Shown one piece after another: positions 12,504-25,168 of a DNA stretch of 64,000 nt. The DNA is taken from contig DF239020.1 in NCBI GenBank assembly GCA_000507305.1, positions 74,501 to 138,500 on the forward strand. The letters are read 5' to 3'. Position numbers and translations under genes: made by a program. This DNA comes from Breviolum minutum Mf 1.05b.01 (Eukaryota; Sar; Dinophyceae; Suessiales; Symbiodiniaceae). The notes below the pieces were generated by a model. It was not told the origin of the DNA. It saw only the letters and a program-made list of their open reading frames with translations, and did not search any database. Position 1 is the stretch's first letter; each line of letters begins with the position of its first letter.

Positions 12504-15500
12504 ATGGAGAATTTCGAGCCAGCTATTGTCTTGTGCGGGGAAAAACATGGCACTTAGGTCCAGTTGTCTTTGACAACTCTTCGGATCATCAAAAAATGCA
12601 ACGACACCCTGTATCTGAAACATGCGCATCTCTCAGAGATGGCTATCACAGCTGGCTGCCGCTAACATCGTTGCCATTGGGATGGTTCAAAATCATGAAG
12701 ATCACCCAGCAGTGGAGTCATATCACCCAAGTGTTGAGGTTCATACTGTCAGGTTCTTCATACTGCTTGGTGAGGATGTAGATGTATATTTTATCATACT
12801 ATCATCTTATACTTCTACACACACACACAACAACAACAGCGACACAGCACCAATCACCGGGTGAAAGAACAACTGCTCTGGTGGGCCATTCCACAATACA
12901 AAACGATCAACAAAAATGCCTCAAACTTGCTCCGCCATCCGGTCATAATAGGTGGGGTCCGCCCATTTTTTGACTTTATCCTCTATGGCCTTCACAGATG
13001 AAGACTTCCATTGCCTTGGGAACAAGTGAGGCAAATCTCAATAGTAAATATGCAAACATTTGGAAACAATAGTTTGGCCAACTTTTCTCATGATGTTTGC
13101 TGCACAAGTTTCATTATGCGAATCGTGGTCGTCAATGAACACGCTCGGCATACTTAAAATGACTTACCGCCACATATCTAAGAATGAATTGAAACACTTT
13201 CAGTTGAACTCTCGCCCAGTCACTGTTCATTAGGAAGGCAAACCAAACATTCAGAAGCGGATCCAAGTCAAACATAATTCCGTCATCCATATTTAGTGCA
13301 TCATGTGGGGATCCTGTGGTATGCAGGTGCTGGTGCCATTCCAGGTTCAAAAAAAAACAGGATGAGATTTGGAGAAAATGATGCATCCAACACAGCTTGG
13401 CCATGCCAGGGTGCCAGTTAAACCACCAGGATAACAACTTCCCACTGTTAATCCAACTGGGGGTCCTTTTGAAACCGGAAAAAACACCCTTCACTTTCAA
13501 GGATTGCATCCTGCTGGAAGGATGAAGCACCCCAAGATACCAGGAGGTGTTGTAATGAAACAACTTAAGAAATATAACTGCTCTTCATGACCTTTCCCAT
13601 GTCACGTTTTTAATGTGCATTCTCAGTTCGTGACCAGCTCTTGCGGATGGCAGATTGTGATCTCCAGGAATTCAGGACTTGAACTTTGCATTCGATGTTT
13701 TTACATGGCGTTTTGAGACTTTTAGCCCTTCTTTTGCATTGAAACTCTTTGTATGACGTCATTGGGGCCAATGGAATTTGACTTCTTCCCTTCCTTAAAT
13801 CCCCAATCAACTCCTCTCGCTGCCATGGTGCTTTTCTGGAAGGTGCAGTGGCAAGGGTTCCTGGTCGACGACACAAGAATCCAAGGTATTAAAAAAAAAC
13901 AAATACAAATAGTTCAGTACATAGTTTTCCCTTTTGACGGGCTATGCCTGCTCTGCCGAACCTTCGTCCAAATGGAGGTATATTTGTGAAAAATGATCCC
14001 TCAAATTGCTGGAAAACCTTCCAAATTCAGCTGTCACGACTACTTTCGCAAACTTCGCACAAGCAAATTGGTTGGAAGCTGAGTCGAAAATAGTGACTTC
14101 CGAAGGGTGAAAATCCCTAGGGCCTAGGGCATTTCACCCTTTGGAAAATCCGAAAATTTAAGCTGTGAGTCAGTGAAATCACAAGGTTTTGGTTCTACAA
14201 ACCATCCCGAAATTCGACCCTCAAACCTTCAAGTTGTCCAAGATGGCCACAGCCATGGCATATGGATATTGACGTCGTGCATCTGTCAATAGCTGAAGGA
14301 CCTCAACAAAGGACCGGGTACAACGGCCATGAGGTCTTGGAAAAATGTGTCCCAATAATTTCGGGTTTTGATGCAAGTACAAAATAGACTACTGTATGTG
14401 CTGTATCTATTTGTCTATGTCTTGTTCCTGCGAATCTAAGCATAATATGTTTCCAAATCTTTGAGTACAAAAAAGCTGGAGTTTCATCATCCAATCCAAT
14501 CATATCCAATCAAACTCGCGTGTGGAAACAACTCGAAACACCTCCGGAACCCTATGGAAAGAACCTCCAAGGATTTGGGATGTTCTGCACGTGCCAAACC
14601 ATAAAGAATACCCATGGATAAACGCAAAACCTCGAGTTTTTCAAGCAAATGGATGCAGGGAAGCTGAATGGCATAGCATCATACCCTCAAAAGAAAGAGC
14701 AATTGCACCTTTATCAAAGTTTGATCTTAGCTAACTTGTAAATAAATACCGGCGACTTAAGACAAAACGTGAACTTATGTGACCATTGGTTTGGAACCGT
14801 TTTGGTATATCCTGATTTATTCTGGCCATCTCAGTGATTGCGGCAACAAATCGATAGCATGAATATCCCATGGTTTAAAACCCTGAACTCAAAGCTAAAT
14901 TAAAGTTCAAATGTTCGGTTTGCTGACAAAATATGAAAGCACAGAAGTTACAAATCTATCCATAGGCTGAGCGAGAATGCATGAATATACCCTTGACATC
15001 CCATTGGATGACAAATGACCACAAAAATCCTGGAATACATGGACTATCCAAACATTCACAGATTATTCTGTTCCTTTCGGGGATGGTCAAATTCCATTTT
15101 CTATGTTCTCCAAGATGCTTGTATATAGAAGAATAAATATATCATCACAAAAGGATGGCGAAACTACAACCAATGTCTGAATGTGAACACGTTTAATCCT
15201 TAATCATCCGTGAGACAACGCTGGGGATATTGAATTTCTCGTTCCAGGTTCTTGTCCATGTGGGATATCGCAATGTTCATATCATGTCAAATGCAAGTCT
15301 AACATATAACGACCTTCAAATCAGTGGATGCCACAATTTTCCGGACCAATTTTTTCCAATTGAACACTGCCCGAAGAAAAAACCAAACACATGTTTTTTC
15401 CAGAAAGATCTGAATGTCCTTGATCTCTATATTTGACCCTGACTTTCAACAACTCCGGCCGTTTAGATTCAACAACTATACGTACAGCTCATGCAGATTC

Positions 15501-15841
15501 AACTTGCAGGGCACATGAGGCTGCTCATCTGGATTCAGCAGCAGTTTCTGAATCTGTTCCACCGTCACATCACCTGGCGAATTTTTCAAAACAGGGTTTT
15601 CTTTCCCCCACCCTTTTGCTGGGGGAAAACCGGCTGATGACAAACACCGACAAGAACCCCAAAAAGCGTTGCGATTTTTATAAAGCCAAAGGGGCCTCCA
15701 TCCAAACGTGTCCTTGAAGGTGTTGGGATCTGATTGTTTGTCAGTTTTCCAGTCTTTCGATCCAAGGCCAAAGACTGCAAAGACCTGGAGTTTTGGTGAA
15801 AGGCCGAAAGGTAGGAAGAGTGTTTTGGATGATGAAGGATG

Positions 15842-15885
<44 letters not shown>

Positions 15886-18638
15886 AGATCTTAAGTGAGA
15901 CAGTTTGTGTGCCATTTCATGAAACACCTATATATTATAGCTTACAACCATCGCCGATAGGCGCAAAAAGGGGGCATTCGGGGAGTACCATTAAGTAGCG
16001 AGACATCACTGAAACGGTGGCTTTGCAAAAAAAACCAAGAAGAATCCATAGATCTGAGTGAAAATAGTACTTGCCGAAACCTCCAAACTGCTGACATCAT
16101 TCTGGGTCCTTAATGCACTACAAGGCATGTGTGTATTAGTGGAGAAGCTATACACTCTCCCCACCACCTCCGACGCCAGGCCCCAACCATCTGAAAAGCT
16201 GGTCTCTCTGGAAATAGAAGGGATGAAATGCACATTTTTACGAAACAAAGCTCCACATTGTCGATGCCCTCTACAACAAATACAGTAATGGTACTGCTTC
16301 TATCTTATCCCTTTCATTATATTCAAGTGGCCATCACAATGGGCCATTACATAAAACCAACACACACACACACACATATATATATATATTATAACAATAT
16401 TTGTTCCTGCCTAAACACTGTAACTGTAGAAAATGGCTGTCAATACGGTTCCCTTCATAAATAACAAATAGATTGTTAACCCAGGGTTTTGGCAACCCTC
16501 AAACTCCATCAGTTCATGCCCAACCATGGCATTTCCAAGGTACGTGGGTAATTCATGGAAAGTCATCAGTTTCATCAAAGCCATCCAACGGATCTCTGAA
16601 TCAAAATGTTGCAAGGCGTCACCTGCATAAAGATTGGACTTACAAAATGATGGGAGCATTTTTCCAAGAAGAAAGGGGGGGGGATAGAAAAGTTGGCTCT
16701 GATGAAGCTTAGAATAAAAATGTTTAAACAGAAATTGAAATAATGTTAGTGAGGCATGGTAGAGATATAAAATACATTTAAACTCTAAAACATAATCTTC
16801 TGACAAATCCCACCATCAAGGAGTACACGAGTGTAGTTCCCGCTGGGGGAGGGTGAGGTGAGGATACAGTAAAGGTTGAGTCCAAAACGAGATTTGCAAA
16901 TTCAGATTATCCGTTGGATCTGTTGGTACTGAAGGCGATTTTTACGGCATAGTCTTACAAATGGATCGTTGGAATACGTTTCCTTCCCCTTGTGGCATGT
17001 TGAGTCACATATCAGGTCTTGCACATCTGGATCAATGGCATCCAATGCTGCTTCCGCTTCCTGGGCACGGGTGAAGGGTGCAGGTGACATAGCAATGGAT
17101 GCCCCTTGTCCAGCAGTTGCTGGAGAGAACATCTGAAAATGTGCCAGAAAGAAAAACAGGAAGTTTAACATCTGGATATGAAACATGTTCATACTTTTTT
17201 CCTTGACTTCAAGTATATACAGGTTATCTGCATTTCCTCTAGACCTATGCGTGCTTTTTTTTGGCCTTGCAGTCTAGACCAGTTGGGAACATCAAACAAA
17301 CAACATCTTGCTGGCAGCGCAATGTTTGACCAAGCTTAGACCGATCTATATGCAACCTCCGTTGGGGACTTTTACTAAAAGTGGCACGAACAGTTGCAGC
17401 ATGGTAGCAGTTTTGCCCCCCAAGATTAAACATTTAAGGCACCATTTTGTGACCCTAGATTTGAGAATCATCATCATCTATCTTTATCGTTTTTTTACAA
17501 TCTTTTTCCCACATCTTGATGCACATTGGGTCAATCATTGTTGCCCCAAAATCTACGGCCGAACCACGGCGTCTCCAATATTCCAAGCATCCACCGCAGT
17601 ACTTGAAATCCATGCTCTCGTCATCTCCAAGGGTGGATGCTTAGCAACCCATAATGCAAACAAAACTGAACGACCTCGTTGGTAGGTGATGGGAGATGAG
17701 ATGACATCAAAGAAACTGCCCACAAAATCATCATAGATTGAAATCCATGAACGATTTTTGGAGAAAACCCATGAAGATATGAAGAAAACTTCACTGATTT
17801 TCAAAGGTTTTTATTTTTTGGAAATCCAAACGACGGATCCAAAAGTCATCATCTTCAATGAGCTCTTCTAAGGCTGGCACCACCTGGGAGAAAGGTTAGC
17901 TGGCAGTGATGGTTTTGATAATGAAGGTATACCATGGATTACTACATGGGCACCGTGCTATTTCAGCTGGGAAATTTACTCCCTAAAGCTAACCCGATCC
18001 ATTAAAACATGGTGGTTGGGAGACTCTTTTCCTTTTGGCAAGGCCTATTTTCAGGGGCAAACAATTAGTTTTAAAGGAGGGCAACAATCGCTCAACAAAT
18101 CGCTTCTCTCAGATTAACCTTGGTTCCACAAATTACACCGAAAAGCTTGATGAATTCTGATGCATGATTTGCTGTTCAAGATCATGAACTGGTGATTCAA
18201 AACACCACAAGATGAGTCTGCGGATTGGTGAGGTTACAAGTTCTTTTCCAGGTTTTTTTCCCGGCAGTTGGTGTATGCTATGAGCCAGCAGTTTCAATTC
18301 TACATAAACTCATTGAAACTCTTCATAACTGTTGAAAAGTCTTCAACCATACCTTCAATTAACAACTTCACTCACAATACATTGCTCCAACATTTCCTTC
18401 CACAACAACATTTTTTCCAACACGAAGATTCCTTTTTTCATCCGTTTCTTGAATCTGGGTTGGCTTCAAAACAACAAACCCTTCCACGAAGTTTTGTTGG
18501 GCCTTGTCCATGTGGGGCATGGATTCCCGCATCACCAGCAAGGTGTCGACAATAGCTTCCAAGATCTCCTGGCTCTGATCCAATGGCTGTGGTTACTTTG
18601 CAAATTAGGATACGGAGGATGAGGAGCTGCTGCTGACC

Positions 18639-18677
<39 letters not shown>

Positions 18678-21600
18678 GTAATGATGGCAATGATCGTAAT
18701 GATGAGGATGAGGAGTAGGACGGGGCATGATGTTGTTGTTCCATGTTGAGTCCCATAATACTCTTCTGGGATGCCTCACCTGACGTCCATCTCCCTTCAA
18801 ACCCACCAGCACATCATCCACAGCCTTAGTCATCCATTGGAACCCATGGGGATCCCAAACATGCCATGCAGTGACCTGGATTTCCTGACTATACAAATTG
18901 GACTGTTTAATTCAGGAACCTCAGCCCAAATACCAAACCCTTCAACTTCAGCCTGGAAACATCGTGACCTCTTCGTAAGATGATGTAAGCAGCTGATGCT
19001 CTCAAGGAATGGTCGTGTGGATGAGATAACAACGGCAGCACCTGGATTTTGACCAATGGCCAAAAGGCAATAAACACTCACACATGTCTTGTCCTCTGTG
19101 CCCATCTTTTTTCCACACTGAATCCTCATTCCAAGCCTGCACGCATATATGGATGCTCTAATGATCTAGATGTATATATATAAATATATATAAATAAATA
19201 TAAATAAATAAATATATATATATAAAATCATTATATATCACTGATTATTCATAGATCCAAGTATCTTGCTACATATGGCTATTTCCGTTTAATCCGTGCC
19301 CGGACGGGAAGGTTTGACTTGAGGTATGATTCGGGGGTATGATTCGGAGGTATGATTCGGGGTATGATTCGCGGGTATGGATCGCGGCGCCGAAAACCTT
19401 CATATCAGCACTGGGCGGGAATTGAGCCTTGAGCCTAAGCTTTACAGGCCCTGCGCACTACCAACTGAACTAACCTGACTCTGGCCACCCTGGGCCAATC
19501 GGGTATGATTCGGGTATGATTCGGGGGTATGATTCGTCCATGTCGAACCTTTCACCTTACTAAAACCTTGAACGCACAATAAATGGAAAGGCCCAAATAG
19601 AAAACTGTTCCAAAATATCACCTACTACTGTGTAGAGAATGCCTAAACTAAGGATAAACAAACCTCAGGGACCACCATCCTCATAATTATCAGTGGCTCT
19701 CTATATCTACGTAGTATAATTATTGTGGTATCCAAGTATCTTGCTACACATATTATATATCTACATCATCATCTAAAATTCGTAAAAAAACTTCAGAGTA
19801 CTTATAGCCAAGGAACTAAGCTCAAGTCATTGCCAGAGGCCACCAGCAACTCCCTGAGTGCCAAACGCACAGCCTGCGGATGTAAGCGCTCTCCACAGGC
19901 AAAATCGAAGTAAGGAAAATCCCTGGCGCAGCCAGTGATGTTGTGAGGTTTATTGAAAGGTGCAGTAGAAATGTCGGAGGATTCGTGTGGGGAACAGGTG
20001 TTTGTGATTTTTAATGTCAAACTTTTTTGGGTCATGCGTGACACATCTTTGCACAATGTTACACATACTTACCTTGGGAAGAACGAAACATAGCGAAATG
20101 AGGACAAGCCAATGGGCAACAAAAATCTGCAGCTCATTCCGGGCTACTTATTTCCAAGAAGGTCCGGGACTGAAACAATCTGTTCTTTTCTATTTTCATC
20201 AGTGCACCTCTTCCAGATTCACTAAAATGCTTGGTGGCATGGCACAAATCCCAATACCAAAAAAACAACTACAAGTCACCAACCATAAACACCTCCCGGC
20301 CCAGAAGAAATCCATCAATCCATCAGAACCATGATCCACTGGGCCGCCCAGTAACTGATATATTCTTTTCTCCTTGATGTAGCTGCTCCTCCTCAACTGT
20401 GAGACTACATGTTTCATCACCTGCACCAGACCCCGTTGTTGGTTGGAAGCAACACCTTTGTTGGGGCTTCAGAAATCCAACTCTCAAAACTTACACCAAA
20501 ACCCAGGACGAAAGTAGCATTTTCATTCGAACACTTTCCTCTCATTCGATTGGAATGCGAAGGAGCATGTAATTGAAGATTTCGAACTGGACCACCTTCC
20601 TTTTGCTTGTTTCTATTTAAAACAACATATGATTCCAAATTCGACATCGATTCAATTCAGGCCTTGGGCGACAAGAATAAGGGAATTCCATTGCGTTGTA
20701 CAAGGCGACGTGCCAATGGTATCATGATCTTCTTCCAATCCGGACGACGTCGAGGTTGCCATTCCTGTGAAAAGGGCAAGGATTGAAACTTGAACAGCGA
20801 ACTGGTATCATGAATTTTCTCCGTAAAAACTGGCCATAAATCTTGTTGCAATCCATCAATTTGCACCCAAATGTGAGGCCCGATACCCATATCTGACATG
20901 TTGCGCTGCCTCGACTCCGGCACATGTGATATGAATTTCATAAGACAAGAACACATCCAAATTAAGGTACGGTTGATGGACAAGAGACTGCCAACCAATT
21001 GGGATGGCTGAAACATATGATCTAAAAACATGGGGTCATTTCATAAACAAAATTGCCATGTTGAGGGGCCCGCCCCAACCTTTCGGAAAGGACAAGAGTC
21101 ATGCACTCCTTCGAAAAGCAGCTGGTGACCTCAAGTCGTCAAAGGGAATTTCATGATCGATTGATTTATGAAAAAATCCGCTGGTTTCCTCAAACCTTCA
21201 TGAATTCCACTCAAATGATTATAGTACTTTCAATGCTCTACAACTCTGGAATAAGCGAGATTTCCTTACAGAAGTCCTACCTTTCGTTGATCTTTGGGTA
21301 CCCAACGACCCCAAACCACGTCTCAACGGGGAATCAAAAAGAAGCAGTTTAACAAAAATGTCACAACAGATGCAGGAAAAATCCTTGAAACCTAATGTTT
21401 TTGCAGAAAAAGATATATGCACAAGATACGACGCAAAAGCCCTTCCAAACATGGTTTCTTCTAAGCAAATCTCAGGGTGACTCAAGTGCAAGAAATTCCT
21501 GAAGACCAAACCTCAGTTCTGATCACCAAATGTCTGAATTTCATGCAAAGTCCCAGGGAAATATCAGGTTGATTCTCATGGTGAATCTCCAATGTAGTAG

Positions 21601-24503
21601 GGATTCATAAGCTTTTGGTGCTCTCTAAACTTGCACGTCTGGCGGCTTCAAGATCCACTTTCTCGGTTTGTTGAAAGGCCAATTCATTTTTTGCACGACT
21701 CCGATCCTTATATTTCTCATGTCCTGTCTCTATATCGGTGAGACAAAACCTTTGCTGAAAGGCTATAGTGAATTCCACCTGTTTTGAAAGTCCTGCAGAA
21801 ACCAAATTTGACCCTACTTGATTCAAGAAATCCAAACCTTTTACAACATAAGCTTTCGCAAAAATCTTCCCCAGGTTGACTTTTCAGAATGGATCTTCCG
21901 ACGAATTCGTAGCAAAAACCACCCAAATCCACTTGTCATATTGAGTGCATACTGATTGAAATGTAAAAGCAATTTCATTCTGGACTTTCATCGATATGAT
22001 ACATAATGCATGTATATTGGATATACCCCCCACCCAGTAACAGTCACCACCAGGATTATTGAATTTGTAGTTAGCGATTCCTATAAACCTTCATTTACCC
22101 TGGGTACATGCTGCAAAGCAGAGGACGTGCTGCACTAAGAGGAAAATCCAAAAATGCCACCGCTACTAGGTATTGGGTAGATCCAACATATCTGGCTTTT
22201 ATGAACAGTTTGTATCAGTAATAGTACATAAGATATTCGATAGAAGTCCGCAACATCAGCCATTTTTTTTGGGATACATGACAAGGGAGCTGAATTTATG
22301 ACCCAAGGTGCTCCTGGCAGTTTCAGCTGATTGAGATTCACTTTCGAAGGCGGTACGTCCTCAGTGCGAAGTCATGTGATTCACAGGAGTTTTGTGGACC
22401 TACATCACCCTATGACTGGTTGGGCCACTCATCATTGGATTCCTGATTGTCCTGCTGAAACAGCACGAAATCAGAAACGCACTTGGAGGAAAAGGAGAAA
22501 CATTCACTGAGATAAGGATGGCCCAAACTTTTTAGCCGCCGCCAAACGAATAACTGGTGAACCAAACAACAACTAGTGATGTTGATCATTTAAGTTTACT
22601 TTAAATATCCCTCTTGCAAAACAAGAGTCAGAGGGGGGCAACTTATATTTGTCATTTTAACAGCCAACCGTGAAGATCCCCCAACTTTCGCTGTCTTGTC
22701 CCAAGGATCCCATGGAAGACAGAACGGTTTCAATACACCTCAAGAGTTGCGGTGAAACGGAAAACCTTGGGGAATTTAAGGGTGAAACAAACATTTTGTG
22801 TATGAAAAAAAGCTGTGTATCTTACTAGTTACTACTGTTGATGGTTCAGAAATCCGGGATTCACCAGTTGAGGTTGGTAGTTTATCCCATTATTTACAAG
22901 GTTTGATACATCCCAACTGGTGCAAGATTTCAGCCATCAACAGTAGTTTACCTATCTTTTATTTCTACATGGAATAAATGAAAAAACAGCTGTCCAGGGT
23001 GGAATCGTGGAGTACCAGCATCAACTCAAGCGGATTCAACTGCTTTTCACATCTTGCTAATGGTCACACCTTCACAACACACATGTGGCCATTCGCTGAG
23101 AGATAGTATGCAATAGCAAAGCCCACAGCACATTTAAACTGCTAAAAGTTTTCCTAGGTGCTAGCTGCAGGTTGAAATCCAATATACTTCATATGCTTAC
23201 TTTATTCTACTTGGATTCTGAATTTTCCTTATGAAAACCACTTCTGACTAATTCTGGCAGCTTTCTTCATTACTTCAAACTGGGTAAATAGAATGATGTC
23301 ACTTGGATTAGTTGTGAGTTCTTTATGTTGTCCTATCAGGTTCTCAAAAAACGAATGGTCCAAGGAGCGGGATGTGTCTGGCTGGCCAAATGGCCTTCAG
23401 TTGCGTCAAAATCAAAATCAGAGCTTCGATGGCTGCTTCATTACCTTGAATGACACCGGTTGGGGCTAAAGTTTGGGCAACCATGCGACATAATCCTTCC
23501 CTGCCATGTCTCTTTAAGGCTATCATCATTCTAGTCCTCCCGCAAATACAAGAATTGCAGAGGCAAAATTTGAAGCAAATCAATGTAAAGCATCCCTTGA
23601 GTTACAGGAAATTGAACAGGACATCTCAGCATGTACTGAACATTTGAACCGCTGCCGAAAAGAGGTAATTTTGTTTGTTTTTGTTTGATCATCGTATCTA
23701 ACAAAAACCTTGTCAGTGGACAGTTTTCAGAGCTGAAACAGTTTCCATTTATCCCCTGTCATCCTCTGCCCCAGGCTGTCAGCAAGTAGTGCCATACCCC
23801 AAACATGCCTTCGTCTATCTACAAGGTGGCTTGAGTTGTCAGCATGTTTTGCTGAAGTCATTCTGCATCCTTAAGGGCGTCTAAGAACCAAGGAACCAAC
23901 TGGAATTTCTCCAAGTGCTTCCACTGCAGCCATATTGACACTAAAATCGCGATCCACCTATCAGGGTGGCAGTCATCCGATCTGACTTTCAGTTCTTCAA
24001 ATTTTTCTGACAAATAAACCACTTGGCTGAATGAAGCTTGCACTTAAAATAATGCAACTCATCAAACTCGTCATTCCGACAAAGCATTGCCTCATCCTTG
24101 TCCTTACCATGGTTCTTCTTGATCATGTTGATCAACCTGAATGGAGCAGAGCTTGTTTCGCATGTTAGGATGCTTGGTAAAAATGCCTAACACGAACCCA
24201 AAGTGGGTGCTTTAGTTGGATAACACTTTTTAGGTGGGTTTTGCGCATTGAACCCCAAAGAGATTCTGAAAAAACTTCACCAAAAAGTCATGCATTGACA
24301 TGAATTGTTTGGATCATGCTCAAGGAACTTGGACATCTTCGTCTCACTGGAGATGTTGATTAGGCCTTGGATAGCTGCCTGAGCGTATCCACAAAGAATT
24401 GCACCACAAGGGGCTGCGGCTATGCTCTTCAACAATTTCTTGACAATTGCCTTGAGATAGATCAAATCCGTGAAGAACAGCGAACACTTCATGGTGACTG
24501 GAC
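12504..24503 (-). CDS. unknown large multi-exon gene (or genes)
   Basis: Many minus-strand exons with good splice sites were read. Those with linked phases: 18952-18920, 18884-18780 (TKAVDDVLVGLKGDGRQ) and 18568-18480 (EILEAIVDTLLVMRESM); 16622-16497 then 16190-16081; 15573-15482, 15409-15314, 15029-14991, 14630-14565 and 14301-14227 (VLQLLTDARRQYPYAMAVAI); 13036-12927 then 12614-12504 (ADPTYYDRMAEQ then IQGVVAFFDDP). Further likely exons lie near 13313-13168, 13835-13745, 17100, 19850, 20500, 20800, 21754-21631, 23500-23350, 23950 and 24503-24290. The translated pieces are helical and partly HEAT-like in texture, but no family is recognised. It is not certain that all exons belong to one gene, and start and stop were not fixed. 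Confidence 0.5.
14103..14142. repeat. short near-perfect palindrome
   Basis: AAGGGTGAAAATCCCTAGG is followed directly by its reverse complement with one mismatch, a 40-base palindrome with almost no loop. It lies in an intron of the unknown gene, downstream of exon 14301-14227. No matching second copy was noticed in the window. Confidence 0.6.
15843..15883. repeat. ATG trinucleotide microsatellite
   Basis: About 13 consecutive GAT/ATG repeats in an intron of the unknown gene. On the minus strand this gives a poly-Ile frame, which is an artefact. A similar ATG run lies at about 18641-18676. Confidence 0.9.
17955..18085. repeat. inverted-repeat element, copy 1 of family shared with 52.1 kb
   Basis: Left-side CTCCCTAAAGCTAAC pairs loosely with right-side AACAATTAGTTTTAAAGGAGGG. 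The interior GTGGTTGGGAGACT ... TTTTCAGGGGC closely matches the interior of the element at 52083-52184 (GTGGTTGGAAGACT ... TTTTCAGGGGC), in the same orientation. Two related copies about 34 kb apart indicate a dispersed non-autonomous element. Confidence 0.6.
18641..18676. repeat. ATG trinucleotide microsatellite
   Basis: About 12 ATG repeats, within an intron of the unknown gene, just downstream of exon 18884-18780. It reads as poly-His on the minus strand. Confidence 0.9.
19322..19537. repeat. GTATGATTCGGG tandem repeats flanking a tRNA-like core
   Basis: Four or five imperfect copies of a 12-14 base unit (GGTATGATTCGGG) occupy about 19322-19380, and three more occupy about 19500-19537. 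Between them, the minus strand contains GGTTAGTTCAGTTGGTAG, a good match to a tRNA D-arm/A-box, and then GGCTCAATTCCCGCC, which resembles a T-arm/B-box. The acceptor and T stems do not pair well, so this is a tRNA-derived element (SINE-like) rather than a working tRNA. Confidence 0.55.
22829..22950. repeat. inverted-repeat element, copy 1 of family shared with 53.5 kb
   Basis: The ends TACTACTGTTGATGG and CCATCAACAGTAGT are reciprocal, and the arms extend inward through GAAATC and CACCAGTTG with some mismatches. Read on the minus strand, the centre (GGGATGTATCAAACC...TGTAAATAATGGGATAAAC) closely matches the element at 53514-53621 read on the plus strand. The size is about 120 bases, with no coding content. 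Confidence 0.7.
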
Positions 24504-25168
24504 CTGTACGTGCATGTGTATACATATATACATTTTGTGTTTTTGCAAAGCCCTCATTGCCACTCTCTTAAGCATCGTTGGACACTCACACATTCAGATT
24601 CTTTCACATCTTGTCAGCAAAAACCATTGAAAACTGAAGCTATCAAAACTATATAAAGCAAGATCTCTTATGAGACTCGTCAGTAACCTGGGAGGCCAGT
24701 TACTGCAACAACTTATGCTATGACACTCATGGCTTACGAAGACCAACCCCTCCCACAAAAGCACCTCGCGCACACGCCATGACCGGTGTCTTAGACATTC
24801 AAGTAAAACCTCAGAGAATTTTCAAAATTTCCCACTGACAAGCAATGAACTCAAAAGCACTTGCTGTTCTTCTTCTCCAACCCATGTGCTCGAAAGAAAA
24901 ACAACAGCTCAAAAGCTCCATAGCTCGAATTTTCCAGCACCAACGTATAGCTTTGGCGGATACTGATAGATCCCCCGGATCGCACAAGAATTCTTAGGTG
25001 CGCAGCAGCATAACAATAGCTTGAACTTATATATGATCTGATATCCTCTTGTTGACTCATGGTGTACTAAATATCAACTTGCATGTGATCAATTGTCGGT
25101 TGTATTGAAGCATATGATACGCACGTTCTAAGACTTCTTCTACCTTCACCATCAACTAGGGCATCAAC

